This document shows, piece by piece, positions 36,922 through 48,817 of a stretch of 64,000 nt of DNA; position 1 is the stretch's first letter; each line of letters opens with the position of its first letter. Source of the stretch: Mesorhizobium ciceri WSM4083 (GTDB taxonomy: Bacteria; Pseudomonadota; Alphaproteobacteria; Rhizobiales; Rhizobiaceae); NCBI RefSeq assembly GCF_000519305.1, contig NZ_JAFG01000003.1:1152672-1216671 (forward strand), read 5' to 3'. Position numbers and translations under genes: made by a program. The notes under the pieces are model-generated. The model did no database searches and was not told the DNA's origin. It saw only the letters and a list, made by a program, of their open reading frames with translations.

Positions 36922-37383
36922 ATGTCCGACGGCCTCATGCAGCTTCTGGACCCCGACGCGATCGTGCTCGGATCCGATGCCTCGACCAATGAGGAGATCA
37001 TCCGCATCCTGGCGGGCCGGCTGGAGAGACTTGGCTATGTCAAAAGCAGCTATGCCGACGCGGTCGTGCGCCGCGAATTGACCATCCCGACCGGACTGCC
37101 GCTGGAACGCTCCGACAATGTCGCGGTGCCGCACACCGATCCGGAGCATGTGCTGAAGCCTGGCATCGCGATGGGCACATTGACGCAACCAGTGACCTTC
37201 GCCAACATGGAGGATCCCGACGAGATGCTGCCGGTCGGCTTCGTCTTCCTGCTTGCCATCAACGACAAGGACAAGCAGATTGAGGCGCTGCAGGCCGTCA
37301 TGGCCACCATCCAGAACCCGCGAGCCTTGGATGATTTGAGGTCGGCCAGAACCCTCGAAGACGTGCGAGCCGTACTCGGCTGA
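36922..37383 (+). CDS. PTS galactitol/fructose-type EIIA
   Basis: 153 aa cytoplasmic phosphocarrier (PTS_EIIA_2 fold). It accepts phosphate from HPr on the His in NVAVPHTDPEHV (about residue 70) and passes it to EIIB. Start MSDGLMQLLDPDAIVLGSDA, then AVVRRELTIPTGLPL, the typical lead into the active-site loop. Near-identical organisation to GatA. A good GGAG site lies before the ATG. Neither HPr nor EI is encoded nearby, so general PTS proteins must come from elsewhere, possibly the nitrogen-related PTS set. Confidence 0.92.
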   Translation: MSDGLMQLLDPDAIVLGSDASTNEEIIRILAGRLERLGYVKSSYADAVVRRELTIPTGLPLERSDNVAVPHTDPEHVLKPGIAMGTLTQPVTFANMEDPDEMLPVGFVFLLAINDKDKQIEALQAVMATIQNPRALDDLRSARTLEDVRAVLG

Positions 37384-37402
37384 TAACCAAGGAGAAGCAG
37401 AG

Positions 37403-37690
37403 ATGTCCAGACAGAAAACCATTCTCTTTGCCTGCGGCACGGGCATCGCCACCTCGACCGCGGTCAATGTCGCCGTCACCGAGGAAATGAAGAAACGCGG
37501 CCTCACCTTCAACGCCCAGCAGGCAAAGGCCACCGAAGTGCCCGGACTGGCCGACAACGTCGACTTCATCGTCTCAACCACCCCGATCTCCGCTTCGGTG
37601 ACCAAGCCGGTGATCAAGGGCCTCGCCTTCCTCACCGGCATCGGCAAGGACAAGGTGCTCGACGAGATCGAGGCGCAATTGCGCAAGTGA
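37403..37690 (+). CDS. PTS galactitol-type EIIB
   Basis: 95 aa cytoplasmic phosphocarrier. The phospho-Cys lies in the first loop TILFACGTGIATSTAVNVAV (Cys about residue 11). The remainder is a small alpha/beta fold with FIVSTTPISASVTKP. Length and motif match GatB. It transfers phosphate from EIIA to the sugar bound by IIC. Spaced 19 bases after IIA with AAGGAGAAG before the ATG; last gene of the operon. Confidence 0.93.
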   Translation: MSRQKTILFACGTGIATSTAVNVAVTEEMKKRGLTFNAQQAKATEVPGLADNVDFIVSTTPISASVTKPVIKGLAFLTGIGKDKVLDEIEAQLRK

Positions 37691-37723
37691 CGGCCCAGAC
37701 GCCACGCGCAGGCTGACGCGGCT

Positions 37724-39118
37724 TCACACCACCGTGACGTAGCTCGTCATGCCCGATTTCTGATGCTCGATGATGTGGCAGTGCAGCAGCCAGTCGCCGG
37801 GATTGTCGGCGACGAAGCCGAGCTGAACCTTTTCGTTGGGCTGGATGAGATAGGTGTCGGAAATCACAGGCTGAACCTGGCGCGTCGAGGATGACAGCAC
37901 CTTGAAGCTCATGCCGTGCAGATGCATCGGATGGGATTGCGGCGTCAGGTTCTCCATATCGATGACGTAGCTTTGGCCAAGCTTCAGTTCGGCCAGAGGC
38001 GCGGTCGGATCCTTGGTGTCGCCGGGCCACGGCACTTTGTTGATGGCCCAGAAACTGTAGCCAAGCGAACCGCAGATGCCATCGCTCGGGACATTTTCCG
38101 CCGTGGCACTCAGTGCCAGGGAAATATGCCTGGCGCTGGCGAGATCCACTTCCGCCACCGGATTGAGCTCCAGTGGAGCGACATCGCGAATGTCCCGTTT
38201 GAGGGATTTTCCTGTTGCGTGCAGGGTTGCCAGGATTTTTGGCTTGGTGCCCCTGACGTCCCTCAAGCTGACGATCGCGCCTTCCTCGTCGGGCATGCGT
38301 ATGGCCAGCTCCATGCGCTGGCCGGGTCCAAGCAGCAAGGCATCGGGCGAAAAACGCTCAGGCACCGGATTGCCGTCGAGCGCTATGACACTCGCCTGCG
38401 CACCGTCGACGCGAAAAGCGTAGATGCGCGTCACGTCGGTGATGGCGACGCGCAGCCGCGCCAGTCCGCCGGCCGGCGCATCATATTGCGGCTGATCGAG
38501 CCAATTGGCGGTGCGCACCGTGCCGTAAGTGCCGGTTCTCGCGGCATCGCGCGGCCGGAACTGGTCGATGAACTGACCGTTGTCGCCGAGGCGCCAGTCG
38601 CGCAAATTGAGGACGATTTCGGCATCGAATTTCGGATCGTTGGGATTCTCGACCACGATCACGCCGGTCAGGCCATGGCCCATCTGCTCCAGCGTGTTGC
38701 AATGCGGGTGGTACCAGAAGATGCCGGCATCGGGCGGCGTGAAGGCGTAGTCGAAATGATCGCCGGTGTAGACGTAGGGCTGGACCAGGAACGGCACGCC
38801 GTCCATCTTGTTTGGAACGCGAATACCGTGCCAGTGGATCGTCGTCGGATCGTCGATCGCGTTGACAAGGCGTGCAGCGAAGGGCTCGCCCTTTTTCATT
38901 CTGAGCACGGGCGGCATTCCGGCGTTGCCATAGGTCAGCACATCCCTGGTCTGGCCGACATCCATCAGCTTCGCCTGGATCTTTGCCGTCTGCAAAACCA
39001 CCGGCTCAGGCGTGGCAGCGGCCCAGCCACTAAGCCGGCCCATGGCCGAGAACCCGACCCCGCCCGCGCCGGCAATCGCTGCCGTTTTCAAAAGCCTGCG
39101 GCGTGTGAGTACGGTCAT
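37724..39118 (-). CDS. Multicopper oxidase, Tat-exported
   Basis: 464 aa. The N-terminus MTVLTRRRLLKTAAIAGAGGVGFSAMG is a twin-arginine signal, so the enzyme folds with copper in the cytoplasm and acts in the periplasm. The four copper motifs are present: TTIHWHGIRVP, IFWYHPHCNTLEQMGHGL, SHPMHLHGMSF and LLHCHIIEHQKSGM (type 1 copper with Met ligand). Three cupredoxin domains fit the length. Likely roles are copper(I) oxidation and tolerance or laccase-like oxidation of phenols; the Met-rich insert of CueO is not seen. The start at 39118 is preferred over 39172 because it opens the Tat signal. Single gene, convergent with EIIB. Confidence 0.93.
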   Translation of the reverse strand: MTVLTRRRLLKTAAIAGAGGVGFSAMGRLSGWAAATPEPVVLQTAKIQAKLMDVGQTRDVLTYGNAGMPPVLRMKKGEPFAARLVNAIDDPTTIHWHGIRVPNKMDGVPFLVQPYVYTGDHFDYAFTPPDAGIFWYHPHCNTLEQMGHGLTGVIVVENPNDPKFDAEIVLNLRDWRLGDNGQFIDQFRPRDAARTGTYGTVRTANWLDQPQYDAPAGGLARLRVAITDVTRIYAFRVDGAQASVIALDGNPVPERFSPDALLLGPGQRMELAIRMPDEEGAIVSLRDVRGTKPKILATLHATGKSLKRDIRDVAPLELNPVAEVDLASARHISLALSATAENVPSDGICGSLGYSFWAINKVPWPGDTKDPTAPLAELKLGQSYVIDMENLTPQSHPMHLHGMSFKVLSSSTRQVQPVISDTYLIQPNEKVQLGFVADNPGDWLLHCHIIEHQKSGMTSYVTVV

Positions 39119-39221
39119 TCGGCGCTCCAACTGCAAAGACGGCTGCCCGCGAAGGTGTAACCGCCGCGCCACGGATCACAAGCCGGGAACCCGCGCAAAT
39201 TCTGTTGAACGCATGGCGCCG

Positions 39222-43031
<3,810 letters not shown>

Positions 43032-43065
43032 TTTTTATCCCTTTGGCGACAGACCTTTTCATGTC

Positions 43066-43085
43066 ACATAAGGATATCTTTATGT
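43066..43085. promoter_or_regulatory. 20-bp dyad upstream of metH
   Basis: The sequence ACATAAGGATATCTTTATGT is a near-perfect palindrome (one mismatched pair) 35 bases upstream of the metH ATG, within an AT-rich stretch. Its form suits a homodimeric repressor. ArsR-type regulators of the methionine cycle (SahR) are known to bind AT-rich dyads near methionine genes in proteobacteria; assigning this site to such a protein is inference. Confidence 0.6.
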
Positions 43086-43161
43086 CAATATACGACAGAT
43101 GCTCGCCATTGTCACCCCACCCATCACGAAGGTGGGGTCTGAGGCGCGGTTTACTACGAAC

Positions 43162-43980
43162 CTACGCTCTGTCGACGCTTGCCAGGAAGCGGGCGAAGAT
43201 CGGATCAAAACGATCCGGCGAATCCCAGAACGGCGCGTGGCCGGATTTGTCGAGCAGATGGGCCTTGCCTTCCCATAGATTGGAGAATTTCACAGCGGAG
43301 ACGAAATCGGTGTTGACGAATGGCTCGTCGATGCCGTTCAGAACGGCGATCGGCGGCGTCTTGCCGGCCACGATTTCGCGCTGGTTCCGGCCGGTGCCGG
43401 CCGCGAACTTTTCGAACATCAGGCGCCGCGCCCGCCCATCGGTGCGCGCCACCGTGTCGATGAGAAACGGCTCGAACGGCTCGCCGCAAGTGCTGCGCGC
43501 ATAGGCCTCGACATCGGCGCCGCTGAAGGTTTCCTGCCCCGCGAGGTGCATATGCGGGCTCGGCTTGAATCCGTTGCCGACCTCCTCGGGCGAGACGGGC
43601 GGCGTGCCGGTGATCATCAGGCCAAGCAGGCCGGGAAAGCGGTCGATCATCTCAAGCCCGATATGGCCGCCGAGCGACCAGCCGAAGACGATGGCCTTGT
43701 CGATGCCGAGCAGCCCAAGCACTTCGGTCATGGCATCGGCATAGCCTTCCATGCTGTAGGAACGCTCCGGATCGATCGCATCGGCGGACGCTCCGTGGCC
43801 GGGCAGGTCGGGAGCGATCAGGTGGTAGCGCTCGCCCAACGGGCCGTCCAACTGGTTGCGGAAAACGGCGCTGGAAGATGAATTGCCGTGGATCAGCATG
43901 ACAGCGGTGCCCTGGCCACTGGTCTGGCGCACCGCGATCTTGCCGTGGCTGGTGTCAAGGGTCTTCTGCGCGATCGTCAT
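43162..43980 (-). CDS. Alpha/beta-fold hydrolase
   Basis: 272 aa, cytoplasmic, single alpha/beta-hydrolase domain. Oxyanion region MLIHGNSSSSAVF, nucleophile elbow VFGWSLGGHIGLE (Ser in GWSLGG, about residue 102), acid residue in the later loop and catalytic His in KSGHAPFWDSP. It may cleave an ester, amide or C-C bond of small substrates. The gene is divergent from the Liv-type ABC operon (189 bases), hinting at a shared substrate class, but no direct evidence exists. Confidence 0.88.
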   Translation of the reverse strand: MTIAQKTLDTSHGKIAVRQTSGQGTAVMLIHGNSSSSAVFRNQLDGPLGERYHLIAPDLPGHGASADAIDPERSYSMEGYADAMTEVLGLLGIDKAIVFGWSLGGHIGLEMIDRFPGLLGLMITGTPPVSPEEVGNGFKPSPHMHLAGQETFSGADVEAYARSTCGEPFEPFLIDTVARTDGRARRLMFEKFAAGTGRNQREIVAGKTPPIAVLNGIDEPFVNTDFVSAVKFSNLWEGKAHLLDKSGHAPFWDSPDRFDPIFARFLASVDRA

Positions 43981-44169
43981 TGTCCGCTCCGTTATAATTG
44001 CCTTGTTTTAGTGCAGTTGCGCAGCAAAGCGCCACGGCTTCCATACCTTTGCGGGAACCATCTTCCCGGCCAGGTTGCGTTGAAAAATCCTTTTCAAATA
44101 AGAACAATTATGCGTAGATTGTCAATTATCCAACTCCCGATGAACGGGAGGAAAACAGGGAACCGCACG

Positions 44170-45423
44170 ATGAAGCCCAAATCCGCCGCAAGTCGAATCC
44201 GCCATATGCTGATGAGCACCACGCTGATCGGCATGTTTGCCGCATCAGCCGCTCCCGCCTTTGCCGACGTCGTCAAGATCGGCCTGCTTGCGCCGCTGAC
44301 CGGCCCTGCCGCGGCGGACGGCCAGGAATTCCAGCGCGGCGTGCAGATGGCCATCGACGAGGCCAACGCAGCCGGCGGCGTTGCCGGGGATACGTTCGAA
44401 CTGGTGGTCGGCGACGTCAAGGATCAGTCCGCCGGCAACGTCACCAGCGCGGTCGAGCGCCTGCTTGGGGATCCGGGCGTGCATTTCATGCTGACCGGCT
44501 ATGCCAGCCTGACCAATTTCGAGATCGACAACATGGCCGAAGCGGAAATGCCCTATATGCTCGCGGCGACCTCGCAGCAGACCAGGGACATCATCGCGCC
44601 GAGCCCCGACAAATACATGTGCTGCTGGTCGCTGACGCCTTCCTTCGACGCCTACAACACCGACGTCACCCTGTTCGTCGAGAAGCTCGCAGCCGACGGC
44701 AAGATCACCCTGCCGACCAAGAAGGTCGCCATCATCTCGTCCGACAACGCCTATTCGAAGACCATCTCCGAAGGCATGAAGAAGACCTTCAAGGAGAAGG
44801 GCTGGACCATCACCGTCGACGAGATCGTGCCGTTCGGCGAAGTGACCGACTGGCGTTCGATCCTCGCCAAGGTGCGCGAGAACGTTCCCGATGTCGTCAT
44901 CAACACCGACTATCTGCCGGGCAATTCGGCGTCCTTCCTCAACCAGTTCCTCGAGCAGCCGACCAAGAGCCTCGTCTTCCTGCAATATGCGCCGAGCGTT
45001 CCGGAGTTCGTCGAGCTGACCGGCAAGAAATCGGATGGTGTTATCTACAATCTGCTCGGCGGCGCGCTGACGACGCCGAAGAACCCGCGCGCCGATGAGG
45101 TGGCGGCCAAGTTCAAGGCAAAATACGGCGTCGAGAGCGGCACCTATGGCGTTGGCCTCTACGAAATGACCAATGTCTATTTCGACGCAGTCAAGAAGGT
45201 CGGCGGTGCATCCGACCATGCGGCGATCATGAAGGCGCTGTCGGAGACCGACAAGCAGGTCGCCGAAGGGCGTCTGAAGTTCGATCCCGCCACCCACCTT
45301 GCCACACAGGGCGACGACTATATTCCGATCACCTTCTTCCAGATCTGGGATGGCCAGCGCACGCTGATCTCGCCGGAAAAATACGCCACCGGCGCCTTCA
45401 AGCTCCAGCCCTGGATGAAGTAG
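44170..45423 (+). CDS. Liv-type ABC transporter periplasmic binding protein
   Basis: 417 aa from the ATG at 44170. Signal peptide: basic MKPKSAASRIRHML then TLIGMFAASAAPAFA, cleavage near residue 34. The mature protein begins DVVKIGLLAPLTGPAAADGQEF, typical of type I periplasmic-binding proteins for branched-chain amino acids, amides or urea. A Cys pair (YMCCW) lies mid-protein. The AGGGAA site 8 bases upstream supports this start; 44140 is an alternative. It is the first gene of a five-gene operon (binding protein, two ATPases, two permeases). Ligand not predictable; the divergent hydrolase suggests aromatic or amide compounds, as inference only. Confidence 0.93.
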   Translation: MKPKSAASRIRHMLMSTTLIGMFAASAAPAFADVVKIGLLAPLTGPAAADGQEFQRGVQMAIDEANAAGGVAGDTFELVVGDVKDQSAGNVTSAVERLLGDPGVHFMLTGYASLTNFEIDNMAEAEMPYMLAATSQQTRDIIAPSPDKYMCCWSLTPSFDAYNTDVTLFVEKLAADGKITLPTKKVAIISSDNAYSKTISEGMKKTFKEKGWTITVDEIVPFGEVTDWRSILAKVRENVPDVVINTDYLPGNSASFLNQFLEQPTKSLVFLQYAPSVPEFVELTGKKSDGVIYNLLGGALTTPKNPRADEVAAKFKAKYGVESGTYGVGLYEMTNVYFDAVKKVGGASDHAAIMKALSETDKQVAEGRLKFDPATHLATQGDDYIPITFFQIWDGQRTLISPEKYATGAFKLQPWMK

Positions 45424-45426
45424 GGA

Positions 45427-46164
45427 ATGGCCCTGCTTGAACTGGACGACGTGTCGAAGGCCTTCGGTTCGCTGAAGGCCGTCGACGGCGTGTCGTTCAA
45501 GGTCGAAGCCGGCGAGATCTTCGGCATCGCCGGCCCGAACGGCAGCGGCAAGAGCACGCTGTTCAACATCATCACCGGCATCCCGTTCGGCCCCGACCGG
45601 GGCCAGATCCGCTTTGACGGCCTTGCCATAAACGGCAAATCGGGACACGCGATCGCGCGCCTCGGCCTTGCCCGCACGTTTCAGCGCGAGACCAGCTTCG
45701 ACGGGCTGACCGTGTTCGAGAATGCGCTGATCGGCGCCAGCTACGGCAAGCAGGAAAAAACGGCCGTGGCAGCTCGCGATGCCGCCGCCGAGGCGCTGGA
45801 ATTCGTCGGGCTCGGGTCCGCGTCCTTCGGGCGGCTGGCCGGAGAGTTGTCCGTCTTCGAGCGCAAATGCCTGATGCTGGCCACCGCGATCGCCATGAAG
45901 CCACGCATGCTCTTGCTCGACGAGCCGGCATCGAGCCTGACCAAGCCCGAGATTGAGACGTCTATCGGCCTGATCCGCCGCACCGCCGAACGCGGCATCA
46001 CCATCCTTCTGATCGAGCACGTGCTGACCTTCCTGATGAGCCTTTCGCAACATCTGCTGGTGCTCAACAATGGCCGCGTCCTGGCCGCCGGCGACCCGGC
46101 CGGCGTGATCGCGGACCCGCGCGTCATCGAAGCCTATCTCGGCACGAGGAGATCGGCGGCGTGA
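45427..46164 (+). CDS. Liv-type ABC transporter ATPase (LivG-like), atypical signature
   Basis: 245 aa. Walker A GPNGSGKSTLFNIITG (about 37-52), Walker B MLLLDEPASSLT and switch His LIEHVLTF. The ABC signature, normally LSxGxxR, reads LSVFERKCLMLA here, with the Gly replaced, though the surrounding helices fit. It starts 3 bases after the binding-protein stop and overlaps the next ATPase gene by 4 bases. In two-ATPase systems a degenerate site may make one subunit mainly regulatory. Confidence 0.9.
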   Translation: MALLELDDVSKAFGSLKAVDGVSFKVEAGEIFGIAGPNGSGKSTLFNIITGIPFGPDRGQIRFDGLAINGKSGHAIARLGLARTFQRETSFDGLTVFENALIGASYGKQEKTAVAARDAAAEALEFVGLGSASFGRLAGELSVFERKCLMLATAIAMKPRMLLLDEPASSLTKPEIETSIGLIRRTAERGITILLIEHVLTFLMSLSQHLLVLNNGRVLAAGDPAGVIADPRVIEAYLGTRRSAA

Positions 46165-46874
46165 ACCCCATTCTCAGCGTCGAAGGTGTCACCGCCGGCT
46201 ATGGCCGCGTCACCGTGCTGCACGATATCTCGCTAGAGGCCGGCCGCTTCGGCAATGTCGGCCTGTTCGGCCCCAACGGCCATGGCAAGACGACGCTGCT
46301 GCGTGCGATCTCCGGGCTGCTGCAGCCGAAGAGCGGCCGCATCCTGTTCGACGGACAAGACATTGCCGGCCACAGCGCACGCGCCATCGTCGGCGCCGGC
46401 CTGATCCATGTGCCGCAAGGCAACCGGCTGTTTCCCGATCTCTCGATCGCCGACTGCATGGCGCTCGGCGCCTATTCGCCGCGGGCCCGGCCGCATGAGG
46501 CGGAGAACCGCGAGAAGGTGATCAAGCTGTTCCCGAAACTGGCGGAACGCTGGCGCCAGCGCGTGCGCACGCTGTCGGGCGGCGAGCGCCAGATGGTGTC
46601 GATCGGCACAGCACTGATGAGCCATCCGCGCCTGCTGATCCTGGACGAGCCGACGCTGGGGCTGGCGCCCAAGATCAAGGACGAGCTCTGCGCCTCCGTC
46701 ATGGACATTTCGCGCGGCGGCGTGCCGCTCATCGTCGTCGAGCAGGACATCGAATTCCTGCTGGAGCTGACGCAGCAACTCTACCTCGTCAACCATGGCG
46801 CGGTGGCGACCGAGATCAAGCCGGGTGAAAGCCTCGACCACGGCGAGATCATGTCGATGTATTTTGGCCATTAG
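46161..46874 (+). CDS. Liv-type ABC transporter ATPase (LivF-like)
   Basis: 237 aa. Walker A GPNGHGKTTLLRAISG, Q-loop/intermediate VPQGNRLFPDL, intact signature LSGGERQMVSIG, Walker B LLILDEPTLGLAP and switch His region VEQDIEFLL (His replaced by Gln-Asp order as in many LivF proteins). Pairs with the preceding ATPase, which has an altered signature. GTG start overlapping the previous gene; 12 bases separate it from the first permease. Confidence 0.94.
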   Translation: MNPILSVEGVTAGYGRVTVLHDISLEAGRFGNVGLFGPNGHGKTTLLRAISGLLQPKSGRILFDGQDIAGHSARAIVGAGLIHVPQGNRLFPDLSIADCMALGAYSPRARPHEAENREKVIKLFPKLAERWRQRVRTLSGGERQMVSIGTALMSHPRLLILDEPTLGLAPKIKDELCASVMDISRGGVPLIVVEQDIEFLLELTQQLYLVNHGAVATEIKPGESLDHGEIMSMYFGH

Positions 46875-46886
46875 GAAAATCCGAAG

Positions 46887-47762
46887 ATGAGCGCATTGGC
46901 GGAAATCCTGTTCGGCGGCCTGTTCCAGGGCTCGCTCTACGCCATGATGGCGGTCGGGCTGGCTCTGGTGTGGACGACGATCGGCGTGTTCAATTTCAGC
47001 CATGGCGTGTTCATGATGCTGGGCGCCTACATCGCCTGGCAGCTGGTCGAACTCGGCCTGCCGGCGGCGGTCGCCTTTCCCATCGCCGTCGTCGTCATGG
47101 CCGGCGTCGGCTGGATCCTGCAGGCGAGCGTCGTGCGGCCGCTGATCGGCCGGCCCAACATCGTGCTGGTCGTCGTCATCACCACGCTGGCGGCCGGGTC
47201 GCTGATCGAGAACGGCGCGCTGACCGTCTGGGGACCGCGCTCGAAACAGATCCCGGCGCTGATCGCCGGCAACACCACCATCGGCGGCGTCGGCGTCTCC
47301 CTGCACCAGATCGCCATCATCGTCATCACGCCGCTGATCCTGGCCGCACTTTGGATGTTCCTCAACCGCACGCGGCTGGGGCTGGCGCTGCGCGCCGTGG
47401 CGCAGAACGAAGATGCCGGCCACCTTGTCGGGCTGAACGTCACCGCGCTCTATGGGCTGGCCTTTGCCATTGCCGCGTCGCTCGCCGGTCTCGCCGGCAT
47501 CTTCATGGGCGGCTACCGCTTCATGTCGCCGGTGATGGGCAGCGACCCGCTGCTCAAGGCGCTGATCGTCGTCGTTTTCGGCGGCATATCGAGCATATCG
47601 GGCCCGATTTTCGCCGCCTATCTGATCGGCTTCTTCGAGGCCGCCTGCAGCTATTATTTCGGCTTGTACTGGACGCCGGCACTGCTGTTCGGCGTGCTGA
47701 TCCTGACCCTGATGGTGCGCCCCGAGGGCATCTTTGCCAGCCGCTCCCGAGGCCTAGCATGA
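46887..47762 (+). CDS. Liv-type ABC transporter permease (LivH-like)
   Basis: 291 aa inner-membrane protein with about eight helices. The start MSALAEILFGGLFQGSLYAMMAVGLALVWTTIGVFNFSHG carries the family phrase NFSHG, and a conserved loop GLALRAVAQNEDAGHLVGLN contacts the ATPase. The ATGA at its end is shared with the next permease gene, so the two are coupled. Confidence 0.94.
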   Translation: MSALAEILFGGLFQGSLYAMMAVGLALVWTTIGVFNFSHGVFMMLGAYIAWQLVELGLPAAVAFPIAVVVMAGVGWILQASVVRPLIGRPNIVLVVVITTLAAGSLIENGALTVWGPRSKQIPALIAGNTTIGGVGVSLHQIAIIVITPLILAALWMFLNRTRLGLALRAVAQNEDAGHLVGLNVTALYGLAFAIAASLAGLAGIFMGGYRFMSPVMGSDPLLKALIVVVFGGISSISGPIFAAYLIGFFEAACSYYFGLYWTPALLFGVLILTLMVRPEGIFASRSRGLA

Positions 47763-48793
47763 CCGACACGACATCGCCGATCACCCGTGGCCACGCGGAG
47801 GCGGCAACCCCGATCGCTCCCGGCCGCACGCCGTGGAAGCAGGAGGCCATCGGCTTCGTGCTCGGCTTCGCCTTGCTGGCATTGCTGCCACTGATCTTCG
47901 GCGACACCTATGCCCGCCACATCCTGATCATGGCCTTCATCTATGCGATCGTCGCATCGAACTGGGACCTCAGCCTCGGCTATGGCGGCGTCTTCAACTT
48001 CGGCCATCTGGCGCTGTTCGGCATCGGCGTCTATGCCTACAGCCTGCTGACCAAGCTGGCCGAATTCGACCCGTGGATCGCGCTGTTTGCCAGCGGTGTC
48101 ATCGCCACGCTGGCAGCGATCCTGGTGACCATCCCGATCCTGCGGCTGAAGGGCATCTACATCATCCTGGTCACTTTCGGCTTCGCGCAGCTGGTCATGC
48201 AGGTGATCATCAGCCAGTCCGCCATCACCGGCGGCACGCAAGGGCTGGTGCGCATTCCCGGACTTTACGTGTTCGACCACAACATGGTCCGCGATGGCAA
48301 ATCAGCCTATTTCTACATCGCGCTGGCGCTGCTGGTGGCGAGCACGCTGTTCCTGCGCGTGTTCGTGCGCTCACGCGCCGGGGCCAGCATCGTCGCCTTG
48401 CGCGACAATGAGGAATACGCCGTCAGCCGCGGCGTCTCGATCGTGCGCCAGCGCATGCTGACGCTTGCCGCGAGCGCCTTCTTCACCGGCATCGCCGGCG
48501 CCTTTTACGCCGCTTACCAGCGCAATGCCTCGATCGACGTCTTCGGCATGAGCTTGGCGACCATCATCCTGTCGATGGTGCTGCTCGGCGGCACCAGCAC
48601 CATTTATGGCGCCATCATCGCTTCTTTCGTGCTGACGATCTTCGCCGAATGGATGGCCGATTTCGGCGCGTGGCGGCCGATGATCACGGCGGTGCTGATC
48701 ATCGGCGTGATGCTGGCCTACCCGAGCGGACTGGTCGGCATGATCAAGGCTTCATGGGGCGCCATCGCCGGACGCCTGAAACGCCCGGGCTGA
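47759..48793 (+). CDS. Liv-type ABC transporter permease (LivM-like)
   Basis: 344 aa; start ATG at 47759 overlaps the LivH stop by 4 bases. The N-terminal 30 residues are cytoplasmic and the rest has about nine helices, with SLGYGGVFNFGHLALFGIGVYAYSLL (family phrase) and the ATPase-contacting RSRAGASIVALRDNEEYAVSRG. The reading frame is open much further upstream but only as an overlap on LivH. Last gene of the operon. Confidence 0.94.
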   Translation: MTDTTSPITRGHAEAATPIAPGRTPWKQEAIGFVLGFALLALLPLIFGDTYARHILIMAFIYAIVASNWDLSLGYGGVFNFGHLALFGIGVYAYSLLTKLAEFDPWIALFASGVIATLAAILVTIPILRLKGIYIILVTFGFAQLVMQVIISQSAITGGTQGLVRIPGLYVFDHNMVRDGKSAYFYIALALLVASTLFLRVFVRSRAGASIVALRDNEEYAVSRGVSIVRQRMLTLAASAFFTGIAGAFYAAYQRNASIDVFGMSLATIILSMVLLGGTSTIYGAIIASFVLTIFAEWMADFGAWRPMITAVLIIGVMLAYPSGLVGMIKASWGAIAGRLKRPG

Positions 48794-48817
48794 TCGTTTC
48801 GGAATAGCGGCTCCGCC

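Noticed and set aside
43032..43161. SAM or cobalamin riboswitch upstream of metH
   Set aside because: The leader is only about 130 bases and shows no B12-box or SAM-riboswitch core that I can recognise; the dyad is a better explanation.
44245..46053. 602-codon open frame on the minus strand
   Set aside because: Antisense to the Liv binding-protein and first ATPase genes, with typical shadow composition and no ribosome site.
46233..47423. 396-codon minus-strand frame
   Set aside because: Antisense to LivF-like and LivH-like genes; Asp/Gln/His-rich shadow sequence.
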